The notes beneath the pieces are model-generated. The model made no database searches and was not told where the DNA came from. It saw only the letters and a list, made by a program, of their open reading frames with translations. Position numbers and translations under genes: made by a program. A stretch of DNA of 64,000 bases. Origin: Colletotrichum lupini. Lineage: Eukaryota > Ascomycota > Sordariomycetes > Glomerellales > Glomerellaceae. The stretch covers positions 248,001-312,000 of the forward strand of contig NC_064678.1 in the NCBI RefSeq assembly GCF_023278565.1, read 5' to 3'. Shown piece by piece: positions 47,682-59,900 of the stretch. Each line of letters starts with the position of its first letter. The stretch's first letter is position 1.

Positions 47682-48937
47682 AAAAGAGGTATAACAAGGC
47701 GCTGTCCTTGATTGTACAATTGCCCACGTAATTTGTTGCCGAGCCATAGATGTAGGTAGATGAAAGATAGAGCTCATCGATCATTTCACCACAGACATAC
47801 TGCAGTGGGAATCAATTTGGGAGAGAAGCTTCTGCTCAGTTTAAAGAGTAAACCGCACAATTATACACAATGCCTCCAAATAACCCAGCTCTGGCAAACG
47901 GTCGGACCCCATATGTACACAACAGGGGCGTATATCAACAGACCAGCAGCGTTGCGCATATACACTGAGTCAAGTATGTACAAAGAAATATCATTTCATC
48001 CCACCATACCATAATTACGACATCCAAACCGGCTGATGATCCAATTACAACTTTTGGCCAGCAGCGCCGGGGACGGAACCAGCAACCTTGCCGGAGCCGA
48101 GGGCGGCAATCTTGTAAGGCAACGAGGCAGAGGTGAGGGTTCCCTTGGGAACGGAGTTCTTGGAGCCACCGAGGTCGACGTCCTCAGCGACGGCGTATCC
48201 GGTCTCCTTGGAGTCAGCGAAGAAGATGGCTTCGGCGGGGCAGCTGTTAAAGGCGGTGCTCTGGACAAGGACCTGGGCACCCATGCGGGAGTTGATACCG
48301 GTGAGCAGGAGCTTGTCGTAGTATGAGTTGACGACGTGGACGGTACCGAAGCGGACGAGAGGAGTACGGGAGTTGATGTTGGTCCAGTGGTTGTTGGCAT
48401 AGGTGACGTGAAGCTTGCCCTTGTCCTCGCTGCCGTTGCTGTCAGAGTGACCGACCAGGGATCCCTTCCACTGTATTATCGTTGTTAGTTTGGAACTTGT
48501 TGAGAACCAAGAGACAGAAGCCAAGATCATAACAGGACTTACGTGGTCGTGGAAGTAGACGTTGGAGACCGTGATCCAGTCAGCACCGTGGGAGATGTCG
48601 AGGAGACCATCGAGGTCATCCTTGCCTCCGCTCAAGTCACCAGAAAGGTCGCAGTGATCAACCCAGACGTTGGTGGACTCATCGATACCAATGGCATCAC
48701 CATTGCTAGCCTTGACACCGCCGATCTTCAGGTTGCGGATAATGACGTTCTTGACCTGGCGGACGTACAGGCCAACGTTGTTGAGGGCTACAGAGATATT
48801 GACCTTAGTATAACAGTGCGTAAGAGGCGGTAATTGTAACCTTCACGATACTTACAGCTGCCCTTCTCTCCGATGATAGTCTTGTCAGAAGAAACGCGGA
48901 CCTTGGCGCTGCCAGAGATGGCCCCGGAGATGATTAT

Positions 48938-49114
48938 TGTCACGTAACAGGGATAGTAATCGCACCTCACAAAGTGCCCGTTACGTGCTAAATCACGTGT
49001 CTATCTTAGATATCGTGTATATAGACCTTCTCCTTTTATTTATTTCTACTTTAATAATTAAGCTACTTTTATTACACTCCGTATGCCCATTACTACGTAC
49101 TATAACTCGTAATA
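48938..49114 (+). repeat. Copia-B 5' LTR
   Basis: 177 bp. The first ~35 bases keep CpA/TpG (CACG, AACAGG, CGCACC), while the inner end is saturated with RIP-type changes. Confidence 0.95.
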
Positions 49115-49130
49115 GTTATAAGCCTAGCTC
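49115..49130 (+). other. Copia-B primer-binding site, initiator-tRNA-Met half type
   Basis: GTTATAAGCCTAGCTC lies immediately after the 5' LTR. Allowing two RIP transitions (TpG to TpA, CpA to TpA), GTTATGAGCCCAGC is complementary to the anticodon stem-loop of initiator tRNA-Met (GCTGGGCTCATAAC). Copia and Ty5 are known to prime from a half-tRNA cut in this loop. Confidence 0.65.
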
Positions 49131-50479
49131 TTAATTAAGACCCTATACTACGATAACGTACTTATTAATACGATTCTTACGATCTCTTTAAAATAACCGA
49201 CTTACTCATACCTACTTTAGCCTAAGCTAAACTAACTAGCCGCGATAGTTAAATTAAATAGTTTAACGTACTTCGCGCTATAAATAAGGGTGTCGGGGTT
49301 TAGAAATACGTCGACCTAAACGCTTTAAATTCCGACGCATTCCTCGACCCCTCTATAGCGCTTACTTCGCCCTTAGAATTCGGACGATTAGTCGTAACCC
49401 GTAATAAGAAAGAACTACGAGCCTACTAGGCCCGTTATAAAGTATTCGAGAACGACTAAAAAAACTAAGAAATCCTCTGCTAATAGCTTCTAAATATAAC
49501 TCCTAGTACGAACTTTTTAACTTCTTTAAGTACGAGTAACCTATAGAACTAAGCCGGGTTTTTTTTTACGAAGCTAGCTATACTACCTACTTTACGTAGA
49601 TAAATCTATCCTTATACCGTACTTATAAAGAGGATCTATACGCTCGAGAGTATTTAGAAATAATAGGAGCTTAACGCTAAATACGAGTAACTTATAGCTT
49701 ACGAACATAATATTATTAATACGTATATTAAAGTCCTCGCCTAGTGGTTAGTAAAATTAGTTAATGCTATATTATACGAATACGTATTTTAGAAAGCTAC
49801 TAAGAACGGCGCTAAGTTTAATATATAACGAATCGTTAAATATTTAAAATAGGAATTTGCGCCCCCCGAACTAGTAGTAAGGAATACGGTTCGAGAAGAA
49901 TACTAATAAGCCCTTAATAAAACGAGGACCGGAATTAATTCCTAACGCTAATATAAGGAGTAATAGTCCGCTTACTTCTAAACTAAAACGTATAATATTT
50001 TAGAAATTAGTAAAGAGATCGCTATACTTAACTTCTTAGTTATGGTTAAGTCTAGACTTAACCCTATATAGGGCTAACGTATATATAAGACCTTTAGTAA
50101 ATTAATAGCCTTCGGAACGTATACGAGGACCCTCGAGGAGATTGCGTATATATTTAGCTTAGTAACCTAGGATATATATACTAAACGACCTTTAGGTTAA
50201 AGAGGGGCTTATTCTATTTTTACTAGACGCTCTAACTTAGTTAACGACGTAAATAATAAGGGTAACGTTATATACTTTTATAATCGCGCATACCTATAGC
50301 GCCCTATGGCGTATTAAAAATTAGAATAGGTACTTATAGGCCGAAATACTAGTAAGTTACTAATACGAATACTAAGGAGCTATATAGAGGAAGTCCTCGC
50401 TACTATTAAATTAAGTAAGTAGAAATTACTCTACGGTAAGCTTAAGAAAGCTAGTTAGCTAAGGAACGATAGAACTCCT

Positions 50480-53400
50480 AAGAAACCTGGGTTTCCGAAA
50501 GGATCCTCTAACTAACCCATAGCGAGCTTATTAGCAGACTAGGACGAGGGCTACGTAATCGCTATATTTATAAAAAGTTAGGACTTAGAGGTAAACGTAA
50601 TTTTTAGTACCCCTATAAGTAGCGCTTACCCCCTTTCTTAGAGTACGGTAATAAATAGCTATAGAGTAATATATCTAATTAACGATAAGAGCCTATTTAA
50701 ACCCGAGAGTTGCGTACTATTAGGTAATAAAGACTACGTTAAATTAGGAACTACTATACTACTTATTACCGCACGCAGTACTCATATTATAAAGGGCGTC
50801 CTAGACGGACCTAAGGGAAAGGGAACTTACGATCTAAAGCTCTAGAACGTTACTTATATTAAGGGATTTTATGTTAATATAGTCTTAAAGACTTTATTAA
50901 ATAGAAGCGCACTCTAGTACTACGGTCTAGATTATATTTTATAATAGGGAACGCTTTATAAGAGTACTATCAAAAAGCAGCTTATCTAAAAGAATAATCT
51001 AGTCTTCCTTAAATATAAGCTCCTCTAATCCTATCCTTCTTCTACAAACCTTAAGCGTATCCTATAGAGCCTAGCTAGTATTATACTACTAGTTAGTTAT
51101 AGAAAATTCCGTCGCTTATATTAACGTACTTATAAGAGGTTTAATAGCGCGCTCCTCTAGCACCTTAAAATAAGTTATCTCGGACCTAATACTCTTTATT
51201 AATTACTATATAAGACTCGAGGTATGCGTATTAAACCTCTATTATAAGTTAAGTATAAAGTATATATATTATCCGAAGCTAAGATAGTAATCTTAAGAGG
51301 ACCACCCTCGAGAAGAGCCTCACGGCTATAGTACCGTATATACTAGGATCTTTTCTATTTCGAACTATTTTTTAATAAACGATAATATATACTCATAGCT
51401 TCTGACGAATATAGTAAGTAGCTCAGGGGGTTCCCTTTAAGGATAAAAATAGAGGAGGAAGTGCTTTTCGTATTATAGAGCCTCGAGGTAGCGATTCGTT
51501 ATTAAAAAGGGACTCTAATTTACTTCTTTAAAAGTAATAATAAGACCGCTCTTTTAATTATAAACGTTAGACGCGTATATAAGACGTAGTATAGCGAGCT
51601 AAGAATCGGAATAAAACTTCTATTTCTATATACGAAGGAACCCGTGGGTAACGCTAAAAGAGTAAGTTAACTCGTAATTGCTAAAGCTCGTAAGATGCGC
51701 CTTTTTACGAACCTCTTTATAAATCTATAGGACGAAATAGTACTAGCGGTAATCTTTATCTATAATATTACCCTACGGGAGGCTAATAAAGGAAATTTGC
51801 CTATTATAATAGAAATTAACTAGCAGAAGCGGTATTAACGCTAGTAATAAACGGGTTACTAAGTATAGGATTCTAAACCGGTTACCCCGCATTTCGGTAG
51901 CCTCTACGCATATAGCTACTAAGCATACCCTCTTTATAGGGATCGTAAGAGGGGCATATGTTAGAAGGAGTTTAAAGTGCTTCCCCGCGGGCATATAGGA
52001 TACCTAGTTAGATATATATTAGAAACGCATAACTTATATAGGGTCTAGGTACCCGCGCTCGAGTAAGTATTTATTATAAGGAATATTAAGTTTAATAAAA
52101 AAGTCTTTTATAATCCTATACACGAGGAATAAGCTATCGTAGGTAAGTAAGTAAATCTGGTAATCTAAGAGATATAAGAACTCTTTAATACTAACGATAA
52201 GTTAATTCGAGCACTCGGGGAAGTAGATCTGGACTTCGGAAATACTAATACTTAAGATAACTTTATAGTCGAGGATAGTATTATTATTAGATTTTTAACT
52301 ATTTAGGACGCTAAGTAACTAATAGACGTACTCTAGGGTATAGTAAATAAGGCTAAAGAGGCTAATATAGTCTTACTATTATTACTAACCCCTAAAATAA
52401 CCCCCTTGCGCGAGCTCGGGGGTAGGGGTAAAAAAGGGGATATAATAACTAAGTTATAAACGGCTCTGCGCAGTCTATAGTCCTCTTTACGAGCGCTTAT
52501 ATATACCGCGGAGGTTCTCGAGTTTTTAATTCTTAATAGCTCTTAATAGAACGCTAGAGTACGCAGTAGACGAGGTACTGATTATAAAAAAGTAATTCCT
52601 AACGCTAAAGTCGACGTTAATAAGGAACCCTTATAATAAACCTCTACTATTATATAAAAACAGAGCTTATAAGAACCGCCTTATCGAGTACTAAGTAAAG
52701 CTCTGTTAGGTCCTAGACGTTTAAACCAGGCCCGCAGACCTCTATAACGCTTTAATAATAATATCTTCGCAACACTCTTATATTTAAATATAAGAAACGG
52801 CAATTACTATAACTATCTCTAGGACTACTTTTTCTCTACCTTTATACCTAATTAGCAAAAAGCTATAGAAGAAAGTAGTATAGGATATATAATACTCTAT
52901 TAAATAGTAAAAGGAGTAGTTCATAAGACCTACCTAGAGCGCTCCGGAGGAGTTTAAAAACTACGACTTACTAAAGTTAACTTCTAGAGCCTACTAAAGA
53001 AGTTTAGTAATATTAAACATCTCCTACCGCAACTATAGAAGTTACTTAGGGATGCTATGGATATAGAAATGAAAAAGCTAAGGGATATTAGTATATAGGA
53101 AGAGGTTAACCGTAATCCTAAATAAGGGATCTTACTTTTATTAAAGTAGGTGTATATTTATAAGCACGACGTTAATAACGAGGTTAGTAAGGTAAAAGCA
53201 CGTATATATATAAGGGGGGATATATAACTACTTAACCCCTTATAAAATACGTACGCTTCGACGCTCGCCGTAAAGGCCTTTAGGCTTATAATAGTAATAG
53301 CTACCTAATTCGACCTTAAAGTAGACTAGTATAATATTATTAACGTATTCCTTAACGCGCCTCTTAAGAGCGAGAAGCTAGTAATTATTAAACTCCTAGA

Positions 53401-54560
53401 GGGATATAAGGTTACTAGTAAAATAAATAAACTCTAACGCGCTCTATATAGCCTCCGAGACTTACTAATTCTTTAGTTCTAAACTTTTACCTCTATACTC
53501 CGTAATATAAACATAATATATAGCTACGAAGAGATCTATATTTACTAAACCGTAAATAAGAAGGTAATACTAGTATTCTACGTCGATAACTTTATTATTC
53601 TATACTATCGAGACGACCGAAAAGCGGCTTAGGGGATCGTCGATAGTATAAAAGAATATATTAACCTTAAAGAGAATAGACCGATTAATTACTTCCTTAA
53701 AGTGCGGATTTTACGAGACCGTACTACTCGCAAGGTTTACTTTATTTACGACGCATATATTGAGCGAGTTACTAAGCGCTTCGACCTTATAGATTTACTA
53801 TATCTAGCTACCCCTCTTCCTTAAGAAGAGTTTAAACTAAACGAGGGGTAAGTAATAAAGGAGGAAATAAAGAGCTACTAAGAGAAGGTCGGGAGTATGC
53901 TTTATATAGCTATTATAATTAAACTAGACGTCGCCTTTACTTATTCGCAATTATTACGGTTCTTAACTAACCTAAGCGCAACCTATATCAAAGTAATTAA
54001 CTACTATATCTAATATCTCTATATAACGAGATATCTTACGCTCTACTACGGTAGTATACCGAGTACGCAATTATTACTTCTAGCTAGAGATACTAGCTTC
54101 GTAAATAACAAGGTAACACGACGATTATTTTAAGGATATATAATATTCTTTTTTAGTAGCCTAATTTAATAAAAATTAGTACGCTAAGCGATAGTTACGA
54201 CGTTAACTACCGAAGCTAAGCTTCTTTACCTTAAGGAAACCGTAAAAGAGACTATAGCTCTAAAGCGCCTTTTTAAGGATATTACCCTTAACCTAGGAGA
54301 AGTATAGTTAGTTAACTACGATAATTAGTAAACAATTCGACTCGTCGTGGGGGAAGGAGAAAGAATAGCTACTCGACTTCGCTATATTAATATATAGAAT
54401 ATATAGCTAAAATAAGAGCACGCTAGAGGTAGCTTCGAGGTTACTTATATATTAATAAAAAATATGCTAGTAAATAGACTTACTAAAAACCTTTTACGAG
54501 CTAAGTTTAAATATTTCCGTATACTTTTTAACCTTTACGATGCGCGAGAAGCTATTATAA
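50480..54560 (+). pseudogene. Copia-B pol remnant: protease, integrase, RT, RNase H
   Basis: Plus-strand frames with RIP stops. A protease-like region with a LQNVTYIKGFYVNIV block lies at about 50840-50890. The integrase core is at about 51330-52010 with IASDEYSKQ and AKARKMRLFTNLFINLQDEIVLAVIFIYN. RT is at about 52900-53850, with VFYVDNFIILYY at about 53570-53605 (YVDD changed to YVDN) and then ILRDRTTRKVYF and DAYIERVTKRF. RNase H is at about 53900-54540, with YTTRYLTLYYG, TTSTTEAKLLYL and YDNQQTIRLV, then RLRYINIQN. Limits are approximate. Confidence 0.85.
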
Positions 54561-54959
54561 ATAGCTAAAATAGTTAAAAATAATTAATTTGGGCTACGCT
54601 TAGAAAAACTTAATGCTCGAAGGTAGACGATAGACGGAACCTAGAGTGCGGCCCGGAGGCCTAAAATAAATAAAATAACCTTACTCCGTAGGGTATACGT
54701 ATATAAAAATAAGACCTAGGCTTATGCTTATTATTTAAACTCTTAGTTTATAAAGTACGCGATTATTAGGAGTATAGTATTATTAAAGAGGAGGGTTAGT
54801 ATGCGTATTAAAAAACGCGTTTTGCGTACCTCGAAGTTTATAAAGCTAGGAGTAGTGGGGGTAGCGGGGGGCGCGGGAGCCGGAACGATTATTAAGTTAA
54901 CGACTTAGGGTACGGAAGCGGGCGGCGCGATAGGAGGTTAGTTATAAATAATTATAATA

Positions 54960-55860
54960 AGTACAAGAGAGGACTAGGGGCGCGCGTTAAGGAAGTCCTC
55001 TATATAAAAGCCGATATAGTTCTCGTATATCCTCTAGTTATTATATATTTAGCGGACGATATTACGGAGCTTAGTAATATCCTATTAAAACTATAATTAG
55101 AAGTGCGCTTCTTAATAATAAAAAAGGATAATATACTTACGAAAAAGGGAGCGCTATTTATAATAGCCTCGGTAAGGGCCTAGGCTATTAGCCGTAAAAC
55201 GACTAGTATATCGATATACCCTTTAACTAAACGGCCGTTAAAGTAGCGCGTATATTAGCTATTACTTCTTATAAAATAACGACTATTATCCTTAGTATTA
55301 GTATACCGGAGGGCTACTTTAAAATAGGGTAGGTACTAGATCTCCTATTCCTTAAGAGCCTCTCCCTTAAGCTTTTTAGGGACTAAGTATACGTTAAATA
55401 GGCCTAGAATAGTAAAGAGAACTATACTTACTACGGGGGGTACCTTAGCCTCTTAGCGTTCTCTTTTACTTCTTACTACCCTTTTAGGAAGAGCTAGCCT
55501 TGCGTTTTTTAGACCCTAGAATAATATTAAATATAAACTCCTAAAATAATAAGCATACGACATACCCTTTTTAGAGGGCTTATTATCCGAACTAGTCTTA
55601 TCCTTACTCTTAAACTCCGAGGGGGGGATAGGTAAAAGCCCGTTAGAGCTCTTATTACTACTATTTACCTTATTATTGCCCTTATTACGGCTGCTAAGGA
55701 GAGCCTCGAACTTAATAGAATCCTCGGCATCTCGACTAGTAGCCTCGATATCTTCTTAGCTAGGGAGGGAGAGCTCGGTAGCCAGGCCCTAGTAGGCGGG
55801 TAGGAGGTCGCGGGGGGGGGTAACGACCCGGAGGGGCTCGTTAATATTATTGCTTATTTA
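54960..55860 (-). pseudogene. antisense coding-frame remnant inside Copia-B, unknown product
   Basis: Between RNase H and the 3' LTR one minus-strand frame reads about 300 codons with only about eight stops, all TAA/TAG derivable from Gln or Trp codons by C-to-T or G-to-A change; neighbouring frames have far more stops. Segments look protein-like: SQEDIEATSRDAEDSIKFEA (first residue restored from a stop), FKSKDKTSSDNKPSKKGMSY, and VPPVVSIVLFTILGLFNVYL, which is hydrophobic. No family recognised. It could be an extra element gene, a captured host gene, or part of a nested older element. Ends are approximate, and a poly-C tract near 55810-55820 may hide a frameshift. Confidence 0.45.
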
Positions 55861-56339
55861 AACTCTTAGTAAACCGCATAATACGTATATAAAAAGTATT
55901 ATAAAAATTGCGCAAAACTTATTATTACTTCTAGATATATTAAATATTTATATTTAGAATAAAATTAGTAAACGATTCGATAGCGTAGGCGCGCGCGCGT
56001 AGTAAACGGGGGTACTTATAGTAATTACGAGAGGTTAAAAAGAGGAAGAAAAATAATAGCTAGGCGACGCTACGAGAATTTAGATATACGCAAGGCGGCT
56101 AGGTAGCCTCGCCCTTAGTAATTTATATATTAGAAGTAGTAGAATACGCGCTATTCCGGGTTAGGATTCTATTTATTTTAGATAAAGGGATATATTTATA
56201 ATAAACGCAGTTTAAAAGACGCGTATCCTTTGCGCTTAATTTTCCTTTGTTTATATTCGACTAAATTAGGCCTTTATAAGGGCATTTAGAGATTCTATCT
56301 TAGGCACAATAGCTCCCTAGCGGTAGTAATTAGGGGGTA

Positions 56340-56516
56340 TGTTACGTAATAGGGATAGTAATCGTACCTCACAAAGTGCCCGTTACGTGCTAAATTACGT
56401 GTCTATCTTAGATATTGTGTATATAGACCTTCTCCTTTTGTCTATTTCCACTTTGATAGTTAAGCCACTTTTATTATACTCCGTATGCCTATTGCTGCGT
56501 GCCATAACTCGTGATA
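56340..56516 (+). repeat. Copia-B 3' LTR
   Basis: 177 bp, no indels against the 5' LTR. The start carries T where the 5' LTR has C, but the last ~90 bases retain G/C where the 5' LTR has A/T. Confidence 0.95.
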
Positions 56517-56943
56517 ATTATGGTAAGGGGACCCTCCTTCTTAGCGGTAGCAACGAGCTTATCGACAGTCTTGACGGTAACACTGGAGCCGCCGGCACCA
56601 CCGATGGTACCTTCGCTTTGGGTGCAGTAGCCGATGTTGCAAGCCTCGGCGGCCTGGCGGAGAGTAAGCTCGTTGCGGGCGGTGACGATGTTGGCAGGCG
56701 AAGCCGCGGCCAAAGCAGCCATGAATGTGACAGCTGGAAACTTTATCTTGGTGGTGTTGAGTATCTTAGGTAAATAGGCTGGGTAAGGAATCGGTTCGGA
56801 TGATTAATAGGTAAATGTCGTGAAGCGGGTGACTAGCACTACCGAAGTTGATGGAATGGGATGAACAGGAAAGAGAATGAAAGACTTGAAAGGCGCGATG
56901 GAGAGAAAGAAGAACTGCTGGTCCGACCTATCGACGGCTGAGT

Positions 56944-56951
56944 CTTATATA
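56944..56951 (-). promoter_or_regulatory. possible TATA box of the pectate lyase
   Basis: TATATAAG on the minus strand lies about 200 bp upstream of the ancestral start position; spacing and sequence are plausible, nothing more. Confidence 0.4.
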
Positions 56952-59900
56952 TGAAATACAAGCGCCGGATTCCGTTTCTCGTTTAAAGTGAGGTAAGATG
57001 GCGCCATTGGTGATTGTGGGAACTTGCAAGAAGGCCAGTCCACGGCTCCACGTTGACAACTGCATTGCTGGGCGTTTCCAACTGAGCGCATCCCTTGAGC
57101 TCGTCGAGACCCTTGTTTATTTCGCCTTCTGTGTAGTCCAAGATGATCTTACAAACATGACAGGGCATCGGAGGGACTGGACGAGGATTCCGTCGATAAA
57201 GACGCCTTGGTCGAAGGATACAGCAAGAGGTGATTGGCCTCTAGCGCGCCGGTTACATTGACATGAACGACGCGAGTAAGGAAGACCGATGTCTTGGCCC
57301 GTCCCATGACGGCCAGGGTACCAAAACCAGAGAACTGGGCGCAACTTCATTTCCTAAAAGAACGTGAGAGAATGGCTGCTGTCCGATATTGCCCGTCTTC
57401 TGGTATGGCCTGGTGTGGTTGGGGAGTGCAGGGGTTGCGAATAGGCTCATTCGGCTGTTGCTGGCAGGGCCTAGTTGAACCCACCGAGGGCAGAAGACCG
57501 AGCCAGTGCCCCCCCAGCTGGGCAGCCGTCCGCAGTAACGCTGAAGGTGTGACCCTGCGCTAGAGTTGTACAGCTGCTATGTTTCGGATCAGCAGGGTGA
57601 GTGGCTTTTGCGCGCGGCACCCCGGAGATAGATGAACGCCAAGATGCTGTCTAAATGAACGAGGACTGGTCGTTGGAGGAATAACTCAAAGCAGAGCGTC
57701 GCCGTGTGCAGAGCGGATGGCGCCGCCTATCTAAGAAGATGCGCTGCTGATCTGATGGGGGTTATTGTCATGATGTGTGGGGGGATGACCCCTGGCCTTG
57801 TTGCTCATAGCGAGTTGCCAACGAGTTGATGACCGGCTCCCATCTCTTTACACCTTTTACCTCACGTTGAAAGCCCATCTTACGGCGAGTTCTCAACTAT
57901 AGAGGAACACAGATGCGAAACGAAACTTCTATATCTTACTTCCTTGTAACTTCCCGGCACTTTGCGATCACTTCGCAGCGAACTTTATCACTCTCAGACA
58001 GTATGCCCGTCATGATGCAAGAAGTGAGGGGGGCGGTCATTGACCTGTGCATCTACCCGCAACCTTGGCATGTTGCACTATTGAAAAGGGGGATTAGCTG
58101 CCAAGAATGCGAATATTGGCATTCTGCACTGCCAAACTCTGCTTTCCAATCATCGTGCAGTTCAACTGCCTACTCCACCATTTTCTCACTTCTTACCAAG
58201 CACGAGAACAGAAGACAATAGCGGCCTTGTGTTGCCCATTCAAGGCGGGCGTATCCCGTGGCCTCCTCCTCGCCTCTCACGAGTCATCGATGCACCAACG
58301 TACTCAATCCAACTGAGCCGATAGCGCCAAGACGTCTATATCGAACCAACCTTGGCATTCTACAACGCAGGAGATTGGAACCTGAACATCAAACGGCTCG
58401 TATTCGATCGGCAGAAATCCACAATCAAGGGGAGAACGTCTTGCTCTCAAGAGAAAGGAGAGAGCAAGATCCGCTAAATCAAGAACTCAGCTGGTAGCTA
58501 CGTCTAGCCAGACGTATGTCGGGGGAAGATCGTTGTCAACGAATACAATTCAAGGTCGGTTGCGATGTCTGGTCAGACCCAGCAGGTCAGCACTCCCTCT
58601 AGCCTTTCAACGACTCCATAGCGTCATGTATGCCTTCTGTACTAACCAATGCCGAAAAGGTTAGCACCTGCGGTGACACCATTTTGTCTTAGGATCTCTT
58701 TGCATAGCGACGGCTACCGGAATCCTTCTCGATATCGACCGACGGTTGCATCTTGCCGAACTCTTCAGATCGCCCGGGTCATGTGGCAATCTTCGCCATT
58801 GACTTATTTTGCACGAATGAAACTGTTTCCTCCGTCTCCGAATGACCATACGGAAAAGCCACCGACATGCCTTGAAGAAGAAGGTGGGTTGATCAAAGCT
58901 AACATTACATCCATCTAAGGATTCCACTCCACTGTAAGCGATTTCCGGTTAAATTCAATTTGCTGCATTGATTCGACTCAGGCACAGTATCCGCATTGAT
59001 CGAGGAAGGAAAGGTGACCTCGGACGAAGAATCAAGACCATCAATGACGACCTCAATAGCTATTTTTGTGTTCTTGATCTGCATCTCGAGAGATATTAGA
59101 TGATCATCAGAAGCGAAATCGGCGCTTTGCTCAGTCTCGTATTGCTATGAGCTTCGAATCAGTTGCCAGTCTGCTAATAGGTTGAGTAATTGTCAGCGCG
59201 CAGACTGAACAGCATTCAGGATGCTTGCCACACTTTTAAGGGCTTATGTCTAGAAGCATAATACGTCTCGGAATCTTGGTATTCTTTGTTACTTGACGCA
59301 TGTGTCTCGCTACATATCTTCGTGGGCTTTGCTAACGGCTCGTCGCTTTAGATACTTCCAGAGGTGTTTTTCCGAGCATCCACTGGTCTTCAGTTGACTA
59401 TCGATACAACTCCCCTATCTCTCCGATAGTCGAGCAGCCTGATTTGAGAACGTTTCGATGCTATGGCCCAAGTTCTCGTCCATCATCCATGGGTACTGGC
59501 AGCACACGTATGAGTGGCCTAACAGGACATAGAACGGAGTCATCCCATGCTAACCAGTGGTCTCCTCGGTCGTCCGGTACTATGAGACATAAAGGCCTCT
59601 ACCTAAACATTCCCTCTTCTTTTCCCGTCAACTCTCATGCAATGGTTGGCAACGACCTATTTTCTTTCGGTCTAATTACCTCTGCGTGTCAAATTCGCAT
59701 TTTATCACCACACAAACCCCTTTCGGATAAAGATGAGGCAGAGAAATGTTTACGATCTGGTTGCCTGGTCATGAGAGACCAAGAAATAAAGCACTAGAGC
59801 AAGAGTCCACCACCTGCATATGCGTCCTCTGTTCTCTAATCCTACCACTCTCTCGATGCCCTTTAACGGCAGCAAATATCCCACAAGCGCATCATTCAGT

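Larger units (their letters stand above)
48938..56516 (+). mobile_element. Copia-B: complete Ty1/copia LTR retrotransposon, RIP-destroyed
   Basis: 7,579 bp with two 177-bp LTRs (48938-49114, 56340-56516) starting TGTCACGTAACAGGG/TGTTACGTAATAGGG and ending ..CGTAATA/..CGTGATA (CA changed to TA). It is flanked by the 5-bp target duplication ATTAT (48933-48937, 56517-56521). The interior is TA-rich and CpA/TpG-poor. The plus-strand order gag - protease - integrase - RT - RNase H is traceable. About 1.8 kb between RNase H and the 3' LTR is not explained by pol and contains a minus-strand frame. The LTRs and pol differ from Copia-A, so this is a separate family. Confidence 0.95.
48045..56746 (-). 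pseudogene. pectate lyase (PL1) split by Copia-B, start codon ATA
   Basis: Extracellular pectin-cleaving polysaccharide lyase family 1 gene, disrupted. The 5' exon (56746..56517) encodes the signal peptide region and RNELTLRQAAEACNIGYCTQ up to GPLTII. The retrotransposon follows. Coding resumes at 48932..48856 (IISGAISGSAKVRV), then after introns 48788-48855 and 48471-48542 come exons 48787..48543 and 48470..48045. Counting the 5-bp duplication once, the pieces total 326 codons in one frame with no stop. PL1 marks are NVWVDHCDLSG, KDDLDGLLDI (calcium-binding Asp region), GSLVGHSDSN and NSRTPLVRFGT with the catalytic Arg. The expected initiator, 8 codons before the first Met, reads ATA, a TpG-to-TpA change. 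No functional enzyme is expected from this copy. Confidence 0.93.
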
